A stretch of DNA of 64,000 nucleotides from the NCBI RefSeq assembly GCF_905115235.1, contig NC_051849.1:193939786-194003785 (forward strand), read 5' to 3'. Shown here piece by piece: positions 47,201-58,424 of this stretch (positions are counted from its first letter, which is position 1; every line of letters starts with the position of its first letter). The notes below the pieces were generated by a model. The model was not told the DNA's origin, did no database searches, and saw only the letters and a list, made by a program, of their open reading frames with translations. This DNA is from Hermetia illucens. Taxonomy: Eukaryota > Arthropoda > Insecta > Diptera > Stratiomyidae. The translations under genes were made by a program, and so were the position numbers.

Positions 47201-50200
47201 TACGCAGTGATAAAAAAAATCTTGAATTTATCATGCTCGTCGATACGTTTTCAGTAAATATTATTAGCCGAGTTAACTTTACTGAACTTTACTGGTCAAA
47301 GGGTAGTATAGGTCCCAAGGCGAAACGTAGATTGGTAGCCACGATGGAGCATAAAACCTGGGGAACGCCTGCTGAACCAACATCAAAAATTCTACTATCA
47401 AACCCTATCTCCACCTACATGCAGACGGAAAAGGGTGAAGGTGAGTCTTCCCGCCCCTAAAAACGGGACAAATTATATTAACTGGTCCTCCAGGTTCGCT
47501 GTTGGGTATGGATGACAACCCCACACGGGAAACCAACGTTACCACAGAAGGAGCCTCGGACAGGGTGGACCTTGCAACGGCAAACCCGGAAACGACAACG
47601 AAATAACGATTTGCGCATTTTCTCATGGAACGTGCGCTCCCTGTACAGAAATGGAGCAGCCAAGCAGCTACTCGATACCCTGTCCCAATATAGGGCTGAT
47701 GTAACAGCGTTTCAGGAAATGCGTTGGACAGGGACGGTTTACTGGAGAAGAGCTGAGATGAATAAAGATAGGAGACTACAACTTTGACACTGTTGATAAT
47801 TTCTCCTGTCTGGGGTCGAAAATCACAACCGATAATTGCTACGACGATGAAATCTGTGCACGGCTGTTGGCAGCCAACAAAGCCTATTTCAGTTCACAAA
47901 AACTGTTCCACTCGAAACGTCTCATCATGGGGTCACAGCTCTGTACAAGACAATGATCTTGACAGTCCTCATTTATTCCTTGGAGCAAGAAAAATTGCGA
48001 ACTCTTGAGAGAGCAGAATCCTCCGAAGAATTTTTGGCGCCCTACATGAGGATGGACGATTTCGCAGCCTATATAACGATGAAATCTATCTGATACCACG
48101 ACCGTTTGGTTATGGATAAAATTCGGCTCAACAGGTTGCGTTGGGCGGGTCACTTAATCCGTATGGATGAGGATGATCCAGCCCGGAAAGTCTATAAGGA
48201 CAATATCTATGGTAGACAAACAAGACGAGGCAGACCTTGCCTGAGATGGAGCGATCGCGTAGGTCAGGACGCCAGATGATACCCTACGATGTCTAATTTT
48301 TACACAGCCATTATAACTCTTCCCTCCGTTATTCAGAAGAGAAGTTCCAAATTAAAGAAGTTGACAGTTTTATTGTTGATTATGCCACGCGATAGAATCG
48401 ACCATTCTATGAGTGCCCGATTACCCTAAAAAGAGTGGGGGAGTATTGCAGGCTTTGTTACAAGCTATAAAGTTGCATTATAAATTATAGGAAAATCTAA
48501 GAGAAATTTCACAAGAAAACTTTTAGGTGGTCACGAGTTTCTATTTCAATAGATTACTTTCAGATGGTTTTGAATGGTCACTGCGACAAACAAGCGTTAA
48601 ATCATATCGAACCTTCTTGCTTTATTGCTTCATATCGAACCTTTTTGCCAAAGTAACAAGACGTAACATAGACTAGACGAAGCTTGTTCCCAGTGATTAT
48701 ATCCATAAATGTAAAATATAATAACTCTTGCTACGACAGTCATGATGGCTAGTTTTGAACACACTATCGGCATTTTTAAAGTGCGTTAATCAAAGAACAG
48801 GTCTCCATTCTATCTTATTATCCCAATGTTGATACCGCCGTGCATCTTTTCTAAATTCTATTAAAATTCAAAAATAAAGTCGATTGAGACTTTTAATCCC
48901 GCTTTCTTATATCATTTACAGGTTTGCGTGAGAAGGAAATTAGTTTCCTTGCTAAGCGAAAATATCTAGACGCTATGTGTGTCTATTTCTGGGCAACCAC
49001 TCCCGTACTCATGTGTTTATTAACTTTCTCATTTTCAACGTTGTTGGGCAATCCACTCACAGCAGCAACAACCTACACAAGCGTTGCTTTACTCAATATG
49101 CTCATCGGGCCACTAAATGCATTTCCCTGGGTTCTCAATGGGCTCATTGAGGCATGGATATCAATTCGTCGAGTTCAAGAGCTTCTAAACGTAGGTCATC
49201 GTAATTCAAAGTTTCGCCTCCTTAATCATTAGAATTGCTTTTTCCCAGCTTTCGAATTTGGACTTCTCAAGCTATTATCAGCCTATAATGGAAAAGGCTT
49301 CAAAAAGCGTCGATTCAAAACCTTCGGTTCTTCAGATCAAAGATTGCTCATTCCAGCATGAAACAAGGACTAGTAAGCAGGAATCAGATTTTACATTCCA
49401 TTTAGATAATGTTAACTTAGATGTGAAGGAGGTAAAATATTTTCATGGTTTTCAATTAGATTAGAAAGATTAAAACAAAAATATAACACGCGATCCTTGA
49501 ACAGGGCGAACTAGTGTGCATCGAGGGACCAGTTGGCGGCGGAAAAAGTTCACTTCTCTCAGCGATTGTTGCATCTATGTATTGTACTGAGGGAAAGATC
49601 AACATTCAGAATTTAAATGCAGGTATTTGAAGGTAGAAAATGGTATTTCATTTGGAGACTAAAACTGTCGCCTCAGGATTCGGCTACGTTCCTCAAACTA
49701 CTTGGCTTCAACGAGGAACCATCCGTGAAAACATTATTTGGGGATCAGTATACGATGAACAACGCTACAGAACAATAATAAATGCTTGTGCACTTGCTGA
49801 AGATTTAGCTGCTTTAGGAGGAGATCAAGTTGGTGTCGGAGAGAACGGTCGAACACTATCCGGTGGACAACGAACTCGAGTTTGTTTGGCTCGGGCAATT
49901 TATCAAGACAAGAAAAGTATATAAAATAGAATTTAATAATTGAAATAGAAATAGATTACGGTGTTAAAGGCCGCTGACATCAATACAATTTCTCTCTGAG
50001 AATAAAATTATATTTAATGATTTTCCTAATTCACAGTTTATATCCTGGACGACATTTTATCTGCCCTGGACGCACATGTGGCGAATCATATAGTTAGACA
50101 TTGCATATTAGGCATTTTAAAAAATAAAACTCGCCTCATTGTAACGCAAAACCGAACACTTTTCTTCCACGCAAATCAAGTGAGTTTTAGTCCTTCTGAG

Positions 50201-53200
50201 ATAGACATTATTCTGATCCAATCTTCCCATAGATATTGCATGTCGAAAACGGAACTATAAGTCCTAGCGTATTCAATGATAGTTTCGAATTGGATGAAGA
50301 TGATTATGATGGATATGGAGGTTCAATGTTCACAACAGCTAGCACCAGCAAAATAAGCGATGACAGCGACAAGAAAAGTGTCGACAGTATGTTCTTAGAG
50401 GTAGAGGAAAATATAATATTTTCTCTTCCACAAAATCTTACTGTAAGTCTTTATTTCAGGAAAAAAAGGAATACGGAACTCTCTCTGCTAATGTTATTTT
50501 AACTTATTGGAACGCCATGTCTAAACTAGTCGGAGGTGCTGTCGTTTTCTTTGTGATTTTCATGCAAGTTTCACGTAATGTCTCTGATGCATGGCTGGCG
50601 CATTGGGTCACCGACACAACTATCAAAGTGAATAATCAAACAAATGCTTCGTGGCTACCAGAAGAGGATTTCGCAACAAATCACACATTGGGATATTGGT
50701 TAGGCATTTATACAGGATTAGCGGTCACGAACTCAGTGTTAACTTTGGCGAGGGCATTTATATTTGCTTATGCCGGAATTAAGGCGGCCAAGTTTATCCA
50801 TGATAAACTTCTGACGAAAGTCTTATATGTAAGTACTTTTTTGGGATTATTTTTATTTAAATTTGCAGGCTCATTAGTATTTGATCGACTCTCCATAGTG
50901 ATTTGAAGAAAACTTTGTATCCTATCTGCTTTTTAAGGTTTTGTTTGTAAAACAAAACCTTATTAAAATCGGTTTACTGTCTGTCTGTCTGTCCGTCTGT
51001 CTGTCCGTCACACGCATTTTTCTCGGATACGGTTATAGCGATTGCCACCAAATTTGGTAGAAAGGTGAGAACTGTGAACGCTCACGCATACAGTGAGTTA
51101 CATCCTCTTACGACGAGTTTAAGGGGGGGTCCCCATACATGCAAAAGGGGGGTGTAAATTTTTTTTTCATCAAATATAGTCATATGGGGTATCAAATTAA
51201 AGGTCTCGGTTAGTACTTTTCGAAGCCGGTATTAGTTTTGACTTTTGCTGAAAAGTTGGGGAGTGCGGGGGGTTGAAAGTGGTCATTTTTTTAACGAACC
51301 CATTCTCAGGAACTATCCAACCGAAAAATCTGGAAAAAATCAGGGGGCTGCCACTATATGGTGCCTAGGCTCCGAAATACCCTCCATATCGATACCTGTT
51401 CAAATAAAGTTAATAATAGTACATTACTATAATTTTTAGTAATTGACTGGAAAACCCCCCTTAAGTTCACCCTAGAATCACAAAATTTTGCAACAATATA
51501 GGCTACAGCATAGAGCATGATCCTGCCAAATTGGTGAAAATCGGACTATTACTAACAAAGTTATACTAGGTCAAATCTGCACTCCTCTGCAAATTCAAGA
51601 CTATGAATGTCAATATCACTTGAAAGTGGCTTTTTTCACATAATATGCATATTTTACGTGCTACATGCTAATGGGACAAATGCACGCCCAAATCTCTTTA
51701 TAAAAGAAATACACAAAACCTTTCATACCTGAAGCGTCTAGCTTCCGGTGTCCCGACTTGTTTTAAACTAATATGCTAAAATGAAATGCTGTATTTCGAG
51801 AACCAACTATCCCTTTCCATCAGTGTCAGAGCATACTAATTTTAATTCAAAAATTTCAGCCAGGGACAGGTAAATTTAAGGTACAAAGCGTAGTCGGTCA
51901 GGGTGGCATCCCGTCACCGATATATTTTTCTCGTTATCGGTGACGTTTTTCATGCTGTCCTTGTCTATAGGACGTGGAGGGTTTGAATAGACCACGTCAT
52001 CTTTCCTCAAACACATCAACAACGCTGATGACATCTGTTTGCTCTCTCCCTCACTGAATCACGGAAATTGGCCAGATTTTAAAAGAAAAGCAAGAAAAGT
52101 CGGACTGAAGATAAACTCCAAAAAAAAATCAAGTTTCTTAGTTTGAAGAGTCTTCCTATCTACATTCATTAGCAGAGCATCAAAGCCGTTAATTTGTATA
52201 TCTTATCTAGGAAGCGTGCGTTTCTATCGACAGCCTATTAATTAGAAGGTGGAAGTGGCAATGGATAGATCACACATTAAGGAGGGGCGACAACTCCATC
52301 GCTTAGTACGTGATATAGTGGAAACCAAGATGGCCGGCGAGTGGGTCGCTCCAGAAGCATATGGCACAGAACAATTGAAGAGAATTGCAATGGTCTCGGG
52401 AAGTCCTGGGGGCAGATTCCAGCAAGCTATCAACGATGGTGCGTAGACTTGATGGATGCTCTATGCCCTATAACCCGATATAAACGGTAGCTACTCAAAA
52501 GAAAGAATGGTTGCCTACTTCAGTACAAAATATCGGAGGAGATATGCTGGCGTGAAAAAAAAAACGATATGATAATCTAGAGTTGGAGACAAGCTGATCG
52601 TCCCGATCCATTCGTTGCCTTGATTCACTGTTACCTGAAAAGTCCCATCTAGTTTTCTTTATTCTCTTCTCTTCTTATAGCATAGAATTGTATTGATTCC
52701 TATGCTCCTAGTTCCTCTTTATTAAAACCTGAATCAACATTGAATTAAAGTAATATATGCATAGTATGTGCGTATAGCGTTAACCAAACTAAGCACTACC
52801 GTTAATGGCTCCTGGCAATGTGTTTAAGCTCCCTCTAGGGTTTTCCACGCACTCTTTCTCCTACTTGGGACATGGCGCATAAACCAAATCCATACACATT
52901 CGCGGTCGACTGAAGGAAGGAAGCCTGCGAAATGAGCTCCCACAGCTCCTTGTTGGCTCCGAGAAAATTGGTGCCGCAGACACTCGAGAGAGCGGTGCAT
53001 ATACCACCATGGGCCACGAATTGACGGAAAACCAGCCAAAAAACAGCAGTAGCGCATCCTCAAGCGGTCTCGAGGTAAACGCCACGGGTGCCGAACGAAA
53101 ACTACTATGTATCCTCTATATGTGTGCACCGTTCGCCCTCGGGAGACTCGTGGATGGTTAGAACCTGCAAAGTCTACCCCCGAAAGTAGGAACGTGCGGC

Positions 53201-56200
53201 ATTGTTGAACACCTAAGTCGGGCAGATCAGCCATCAATTGAGAGACAGGTGTAGGTGACGCCAACCGCGTAAGCAACCAAATCAAATCACGGTACATACC
53301 AGCCTTCGACCGCGGAGTATCCAAAAGAAACCGCGCAGATGACTCAGTGTAATGCGATATTCCTCCATGTAGAGTGCAATGATGCGCATCCCGCGCTAGC
53401 AACTTCGAAAGGAAGGCAGAATATACGGATTTTTCTCGTCCGGTTGAGCATTGAAGCCGCTCGTCAACGCGCAATAAACCCTTCCGATCCAGTGTGGGTC
53501 TCAGTCGAATTAGCAGACTTCCGCAATCGCAATCGATGCCCCAGCGACAACGCCTTATAACTCCATACAAAACATTGTACACACCTGATTCAATGCTTAA
53601 CTGCTCAATCTATACAAAGCGGTGAAAACTCAGTAAATTCACGATGAGACGAAGTTACATCTAGTTGTTCGTCGACCGCATAGTGGGTAAGGCACACCCG
53701 TCGGCGTACCTTCTTGATAAATTCAAAGCACCTTTCTGTGATTTTTAAAAATCTGGTGCACGTTGAACCTCGAAGTAACTGTTTGGACTCCATACGAGCG
53801 GGCCGGATGCTGCTGGGGAACAGACTCGAGCGACTCAAATTCATCCGGGGATAACTACGGTTCGGATGAGGGAAAAAGGAAGCTTGGAGCCAAGAACCAC
53901 TCTGAGTTGATAAGCACATGAGCGGACACTCCTCGTGAGGCCATATCCGCAGAGTTATCCATACTAGCAACGTGATGCCAGTAAGGGTGAGGTACGGAGA
54001 GTTACATATCGGCCACGCGGTTGGCCACATACGTCTGCCGCTGTGTAGGCTGTCCACGAATCCATGAAAGTGTCCGATCAGAGATGACAAATTAGCTCAT
54101 CCTTGGAAAGAGCACCATGCACCTTCCGAACTAGACGAGCGAGTAGCTGTGCACCTCGTGGCGTTGTGATGCCTTCTTGAGCGATGCGACTTTCTGTGCA
54201 GATTCTTCATTGAAGAAAACCTTGCCAAGGTGTCTTCGTCTGAGATCTAAGGATGCCGGGGAGCTGCATAAAAAGTGCAGGACCGTCTCTTCCTCCTCCT
54301 CATATTGGCTGCACGTCGCCGAAACCACTACCCCAATCTTTTCCATATGGTAGTTTAAGGAGCAGTGTCCCGTTAATAGCCCTACTAGAGTTTTCATGTC
54401 CCCACACTTAAGGGACAACAAAAATGCCGCTCTAGTAGCCCTAGGCTCTTTCATAATGATTTTCGCCTGTCGACAAGAGTCAAAATTTCTCCACTCGGCT
54501 GCGTGAATCCTTGCAATTTCACCCTTCAGAGTAGACTTGACAGTAGATGGTCGAGTTCCAAGAGCTGGTTCTGGCCCCACCATTGTGGATTCAGAACCTT
54601 GACGAGCTAGCCTGTCAGCTTCCTCATTACCAGCAATGTTTGAGTGCCCTGGAAACCTCATCAGGAATGTTTCGTTCAGTCGGCCAAGTTTCAGCAGCAC
54701 CTGATGACAACTCCACACCAACTGGCTTGATATGTCGTTGCTATTTAGTGCTGCCTGCTAAGGTGGGTAGCGTATAGCTGCCCCCCCCCCCCCCTGACGT
54801 TCCTGGTGAACATAACTAGTCCAGTCTTCCTAGCGTTCACCGTGAGTCCATTGAGGAGGCACAACTGTGGATTTCAAGCGGTTACATACTGTGTCCGCAA
54901 ACTTGCCGGTAATTATTACGGCTAGGTCGTCCGCAAATGCTTGCGCGAAAACTTTTTGTCCTCCAGGAGCCACAGCAGCGTATCCATTACCAAGAGCCAT
55001 AACAGCGGCTCCCTGTGGGCAGCCATTGAGACATCCTGCTTCAATAGACTTCTGGCCGACCGATATGTGGATTTTTCTCTACTCTAGCATGTGAAGGATC
55101 CAACTGATTAGCAGCGGTTCGATTCCATGCCGTCTTGCTGCATCACAAATTGCCGCGAATGAGGCATAATTGAAGGCACCTTCGATGTCCGCCTAAGGCG
55201 TATTCTTTGCAAACATCACCTTTTCATGGAGTGCTGTCTCCGTGGATTCGCCTTTCTGGTAGACGTGTTGCCTATGGTGAATTGGCCACTTATCTGCTGT
55301 GTATCCCTTACGAACCGATCTACGAGTCTTTCTAGTTCTTTTAGCAGAAAGGACGTTAGACCCATCGGTCGGAAGCTTTTTGCATCTGTGTATGTGGGTT
55401 TCCCTGGTTTGAGAATGAACAACACCTTCACATCACGCCAGGGCATCCATTCCCTCTTGCAGACTTGTATATATGGGCAGATTCCAGTCTCTCAGTTGAG
55501 GAATGTATGCACCTGTTGGCCCCGAGATTAGATTTTGAATGTTGCCTGGGAAGTGCACTTCAAGCAAATGGTTTGCCATTTCTTCATCGTTTTCCGTGTA
55601 CCTCCCGTTCTGTAAACGTAAATAACCCAGTTTCTAGCTAGGTTCTTTAACCAGAATCCGCTTCAGCTTTGAGATTGCCTCAAGAGAGTTAGTCTCTTCG
55701 CAAAAGCGTCTCCATGATGATCGTTTAGCCGATCTTATGCTCGTCTTTAGAATCACACTTCAGAGCACGATTGAGAAGCATCCTTGTCGTTCTTCTCTGT
55801 TTTGCCAAATCCGAGTTCCACCATGTTTTACCCTTCTTTGGCATCTTGAATGGACAGTTTTCTTCAAAAGCTTCTCTCATGCTAGTTGTGATCATCTGGG
55901 TTGTCTTCTCAATTCCAGCAATGGATTTGATGCGCTTCCCAGGGATCGTGACTCGGGCGCTCAATTCTATTTTATACATCCCACGTTCAGGGTTACTACT
56001 ATGCAATCTTTTCTGGTACTACCCTTTCCATGATTTGCATTTTCTGGCAAGCCAGTAACTAATTTGATGTCATCAATGATTGACCTGGCTTTACGAAACC
56101 TATACTATCGATCCCAGAGGCCTCTTTGGCTCTTAACGACCGGTCCAGCATTTTTCCCATAGTAGCTAGAAGACATATGGGTCTTTTGGAGGATGGCTCA

Positions 56201-58338
56201 CCTGGAGGTTTGCTAGCCTTAAACAACAGTACCAACTTCTGCCGTTTCCATGCTGTGGGGAATAACCCCTCGGATATGCGGGGTTCGAATAACTCGGCGG
56301 ATATGTCCGGTCTGGATTTTACGAGCTTAAAGACCCCAGTCGGTATTCCATCAAAGCCCGGAGCTTTGTTGTCACCTACTCTGTTGCAGATCTCCAACAG
56401 CTCGTCTGTGGTTACTGTCGGAATTGTCGTCATACCCAGTGTTCTCTGAATGGTGTCAGCGTCCCGCTCTTGCTGGGGGAATAACCCCTGCGAAGACCAG
56501 GAATTAGAATCCTCAAGTTGATTTTCTGAATCAATCGATTGATATCAGTATAACTTTTGCCGAGTTTAGCATAAAATTCGATCGTTTACTGTTCTCCGAT
56601 TATTATTTATGGTTATGAATCCATCGTTTGTATATATTTTTTAGAATTCTCAACATTTTAGCCGTATCTACCTATCTGGCTTCATATAATCATTTTCCAC
56701 ATTCTATCTTCACAGACGAGATTCAGCTTTTTCGATATCACCTCCGCTGGACGGATTTTAAATCGATTCTCCTCTGACACATATACGATAGATGATACGC
56801 TTCCATTCATTTTGAACATTCTTTTAGCGCAAGTCTTCGGTTTGCTTGGTAATGCATTAATCATAAATGCTTGTTTCTCATTGAAGAACGAATAATTTTT
56901 CTAGGTGCATTGTTGGTTAGCCTCTATGCAATGCCATGGCTTGGACTAATCATAATTCCCATGATCCCAATTTACTTTAACATACAACATTCCTACCGAC
57001 ATGCATCGAGAGACATCAAACGGTTATCGAGCAATGCCCTATCCCCAATCTACACCCATTTCACTGAAACGCTGCAGGGATTAACAGTTATCCGGGCGAT
57101 GCGAGCTGGTCTGAGATTCCAATCAGAGTTTATTCTTAAACTGGAGGAAAGCATAAAAGCGCAATTAACCTCAGCAGCAGCGCAACAGTGGCTTGCTTTA
57201 CGTCTGCAAATTCTCGGTGCATTTCTAGTAGGTGGTGCAGGATTCTTAGCAGCTATAACATCAGCCCAAGCAACAAGTCCTGGCTTAGTTGGCCTGGCAA
57301 TTTCATATGCTCTGTCGATAACTGGCCTTTTAAGTGGAGTACTGAACGCGCTCGCGGAAACAGAACAGGAAATGATTGCGGTTGAACGTGTTAATCAATA
57401 TTTGAATTTACCCGAAGAGGACAATGCAAATGGAAGTATGCATCCACCATTCGCATGGCCAAGTCAAGGTGTTGTGACTTTTAAGGATGTCTCAATGAGC
57501 TATCGGCAGAATTTAACACCCGCACTGAGAAACTTGAATTTCCGAACGCATGCTTATGAACGAGTCGCTATTGTGGGTCGAACAGGAGCTGGCAAAAGTT
57601 CAATTTTAGCTGCTCTTCTACGCGTAGCGCCACTGTTGCAGGGCGAAATATCTGTAGATTGTGTTAACTTGCGAACGTTATCACTTCGAGTTTTAAGAGA
57701 TAGAATTGTGATAATTCCCCAGGAGCCATTTTTATTCGAAGGTGAGACTTTATTCCTTAGAAAAACGCTTTCATGTTCTTGAATTTCTACTGAACATTTT
57801 TTTGCAGGGACGGTTAGAGAAAATTTAGATCCAAGAAGAAACTACATAGATTCCGAGATCTGGAACGCCATCACCAACTGCTTAGCTACTCCACTTGTTC
57901 AATCACTTGGAGGCCTTAGCGGCTGGCTCGAGAAAGGAGGATCAAACTTATCAGCCGGACAAAAGCAACTTCTCTGCCTCACTAGGGCTTTACTCAAAAA
58001 CTCCAAGGTTCGATATTGTCTTAAATAACGATTGCAGCGTCTTATGTGATTTATCTTTTCCTCAGGTTGTTTGCATTGATGAGGGAACATCGAATTTGGA
58101 CACGGACTCTGAAGCTGCAATACAGATTGTTCTGCGCAATGCATTCAAAAGCTCAACAGTTTTATTTATTGCGCACCGACTAAAAGGTTTGCAGAATATG
58201 GATTCGATCATAGTGATGGATAATGGAGAGATAATTGAAGAAGGATCTCCTCGCGAGCTTGGTTCTAATACGGAATCTGTATTTTACAGTATGTTGCAGG
58301 AGCAGCAAAACAAAGACTTTCAGTCAAGTGATAATTAG
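41289..58338 (+). CDS. ABCC10: ABCC10/MRP7-type ABC transporter, 16 coding exons
   Basis: Exons: 41289-41658, 41725-41960, 42033-42477, 42601-42812, 42868-43105, 48922-49190, 49249-49431, 49505-49622, 49677-49916, 50037-50179, 50233-50400, 50460-50828, 56716-56848, 56905-57741, 57808-58007, 58066-58338. They sum to 4,434 nt, 1,477 residues, matching human ABCC10 (about 1,490). The ATG at 41289 lies just after an acceptor at 41272-41273, so an upstream in-frame ATG (41241) would be intronic. The layout is TMD0, TMD1, NBD1 (Walker A GPVGGGKSS near residue 658, LSGGQRTRV, Walker B YILDDILSALD), TMD2, and NBD2 (GRTGAGKSS near 1265, LSAGQKQLL, VVCIDEGTSNLD). NBD1 has Asp where NBD2 has the catalytic Glu, the usual ABCC asymmetry. 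Family members export amphipathic anions and drugs across the plasma membrane. Introns 5 and 12 are swollen by repeats. Donors at 58008 (GTTCGA) and 50401 are weak. Confidence 0.95.
43190..43412 (-). mobile_element. Possible LINE RT scrap
   Basis: A minus-strand frame reads YLGFADDLAQKFRSMQK, resembling an F/YADD catalytic box of an R1-like RT, followed by a weakly similar region. No other RT motif is present. It lies in intron 5 of the ABC transporter gene. Confidence 0.25.
43440..43693 (-). repeat. Old, diverged tRNA-derived SINE
   Basis: Matches the SINE family along most of its length (for example TATTAGAGCTCTTCAT, AATTATTACCCTGATCTG and the head ACCGCTAAGCCATCCGGAC on plus), but with many more differences than the other copies. 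It is therefore either the oldest copy or a related subfamily. Confidence 0.6.
44780..45005 (-). mobile_element. LINE-C fragment
   Basis: Minus-strand piece resembling 33620-33830 of the LINE-C copy: TGTTCCAAAATGATCCATAG then TGGTCAATCCAAGAGATCTG parallels the block around the REQAGFR motif. It is short and frameshifted, and sits in intron 5. Confidence 0.55.
45061..45190. repeat. 130-bp element with perfect 20-bp terminal inverted repeats
   Basis: ATTTCTTAATGCCGAATAGT at 45061-45080 is the exact reverse complement of 45171-45190. The 90-base interior contains CGGTATTTCGAGGACCAG near 45103-45120, which resembles 51790-51810 and hammerhead-ribozyme-bearing Penelope termini. It could be a miniature inverted-repeat element or the remains of a Penelope terminal repeat. 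No target duplication was recognised. Confidence 0.7.
45235..45590 (+). mobile_element. LINE-C 3' fragment
   Basis: Plus-strand piece with CCAAACGAACTTATTCGGCG, then ATTAAGGAGGGGCGACAATT, matching the C-terminal coding region of LINE-C (NEELxRRT and the RRGDNSIAG equivalent). The closest relative in the window is 52230-52450. Frames are broken. Confidence 0.55.
45795..46640 (-). pseudogene. Remnant of a DUF7869-type (RNase H-like, transposase-related) protein
   Basis: On the minus strand, in successive frames: SAFSRADIHSKYMEGCQEEN near 46330-46270, DEYFHQLN and HCKFYQDEIARAKNTRKG near 46150-46070, MVSSFDYAQNVH near 46060-46025, then PSYFKAARKGLFGVNNEGTK and VDEADHIGKGANVVISMLHG, then LGLFCDNTV near 45830. 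The order FDYAQ, FKxxRKxGLFGV, DExxxxGKGANxxIS, CDN is that of the protein family I know as DUF7869, widespread in arthropods and other animals and probably transposon-derived; that family recall is from memory. Several frameshifts and stops occur and the C-terminal part after CDN is missing. It lies in intron 5 of the ABC transporter gene. Confidence 0.6.
46800..47500. other. Unassigned intron sequence
   Basis: No gene or repeat family was recognised in this part of intron 5. Confidence 0.3.
47500..48285 (+). mobile_element. LINE-A (RTE-like) copy with the whole RT deleted
   Basis: The 5' part encodes the start of an AP endonuclease: NDLRIFSWNVRSLYRNG and VTAFQEMRWTG (47610-47740). At about 47770 it jumps to the region after the RT (GDYNFDTVDNFSCLGSKI) and continues through RLLAANKAYFSSQKLF and DKIRLNRLRWAGHLIRMDED to RGRPCLRWSDRVGQD near 48270. 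About two-thirds of the element is missing between these points. Stops and frame changes also occur. Confidence 0.82.
48290..48915. other. Unassigned 3' part of intron 5
   Basis: No gene recognised; AT-rich sequence leading to the TTTACAG acceptor of the sixth coding exon. Confidence 0.4.
50935..51763 (+). mobile_element. Helentron-like (DINE-type) non-autonomous element
   Basis: About 830 bp in intron 12 of the ABC transporter gene. The left end has a perfect palindrome (12-bp arms 50935-50946 and 50950-50961, AAGGTTTTGTTT, 3-base loop). A GTCT/GTCC microsatellite follows at 50978-51010. The body is non-coding. The right end carries a GAAGC-GTCTA-GCTTC hairpin (51731-51745) about 15 bases before the terminal CCCGACTTGTTTT. 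A GTCY core microsatellite and a short 3' hairpin are hallmarks of the DINE-1/Helentron group. The terminal hairpin recurs at 31625-31675 and a 5' end-like phrase at 35190. Assignment is by structure only. Confidence 0.65.
51788..51828 (-). ncRNA. Degenerate hammerhead-ribozyme-like core
   Basis: On the minus strand: CACTGATGG, a weak 19-base stem-loop region containing GGG...GGTTCTC, then CGAAATAC. This is close to the hammerhead core CTGATGA...GAAA seen in Penelope-like elements. The last A of CTGATGA is G and the middle stem is poorly paired, so catalytic activity is unlikely. The same phrase occurs at 45103-45140. Confidence 0.3.
51860..52620 (+). mobile_element. LINE-C fragment, RT to C-terminus
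   Basis: Plus-strand pieces: FLKHINNADDICLLSPSLNH near 52005-52065 (the ADD catalytic box is intact), VGLKINSKK near 52100, then a jump to the C-terminal block near 52270-52450 (GDNSIA..., then TIE-like RELQWSREVLG). Frames change and RT sequence upstream is missing. It is inserted in intron 12. Confidence 0.65.
52800..54120 (-). mobile_element. Bel-Pao LTR retrotransposon fossil, late pol
   Basis: Old retroelement copy in intron 12, antisense to the host gene. It shows the post-RT to integrase part of pol (for example DNSADMASRGVSAHVLI near 53940 and LPDLGVQQCRTFLLSGVDFAG near 53190). It is broken, with roughly ten breaks, and truncated at both ends; no LTR was seen. Family assignment rests on these two segments. 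Confidence 0.7.
54131..56030 (-). mobile_element. LINE-D (LOA/I-like) with RNase H
   Basis: Minus-strand order: EN-RT linker at 56006-55725 (KKGKTWWNSDLAKQRRTTRM); RT at about 55470-54850 (PWRDVKVLFILKPGKPTYTD, FRPMGLTSFLLKELERLVDR, and a QGSPLSPTLWIL-like region further down); then RNase H at 54721-54131 (RFPGHSNIAGNEEADRLARQ) and a C-terminal Cys/His block (CSQYEEEEETVLHFLC). A 14-base C run sits near 54781. There are several frameshifts and stops. RNase H after RT is typical of I/LOA-type LINEs. Confidence 0.75.
56059..56470 (-). mobile_element. R1-like LINE RT fragment
   Basis: On the minus strand: TTDELLEICNRVGDNKAPGF then DGIPTGVFKLV, AWKRQKLVLLFKASKPPGE, RPICLLATMGKMLDRSL. This is the N-terminal RT block of an R1/jockey-type LINE distinct from LINE-D, directly upstream of it in the same orientation. 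It may have been cut off by the LINE-D insertion. Confidence 0.65.
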
Positions 58339-58418
58339 TTTTAAGTTGAGATTACATTATTGGTTTGTTAATATTAGCATTGTAAGCTTCATGTCTGTTT
58401 TACTACCAGAAAATATTA

Positions 58419-58424
58419 AATAAA
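58419..58424 (+). promoter_or_regulatory. Polyadenylation signal of the ABCC10-like gene
   Basis: AATAAA about 80 bases after the stop codon at 58336-58338, inside an AT-rich tail. It marks a short 3' UTR. Confidence 0.7.

Noticed and set aside
54780-54795. Poly-C run as a structural element
   Set aside because: A lone homopolymer inside a decayed LINE; probably slippage.
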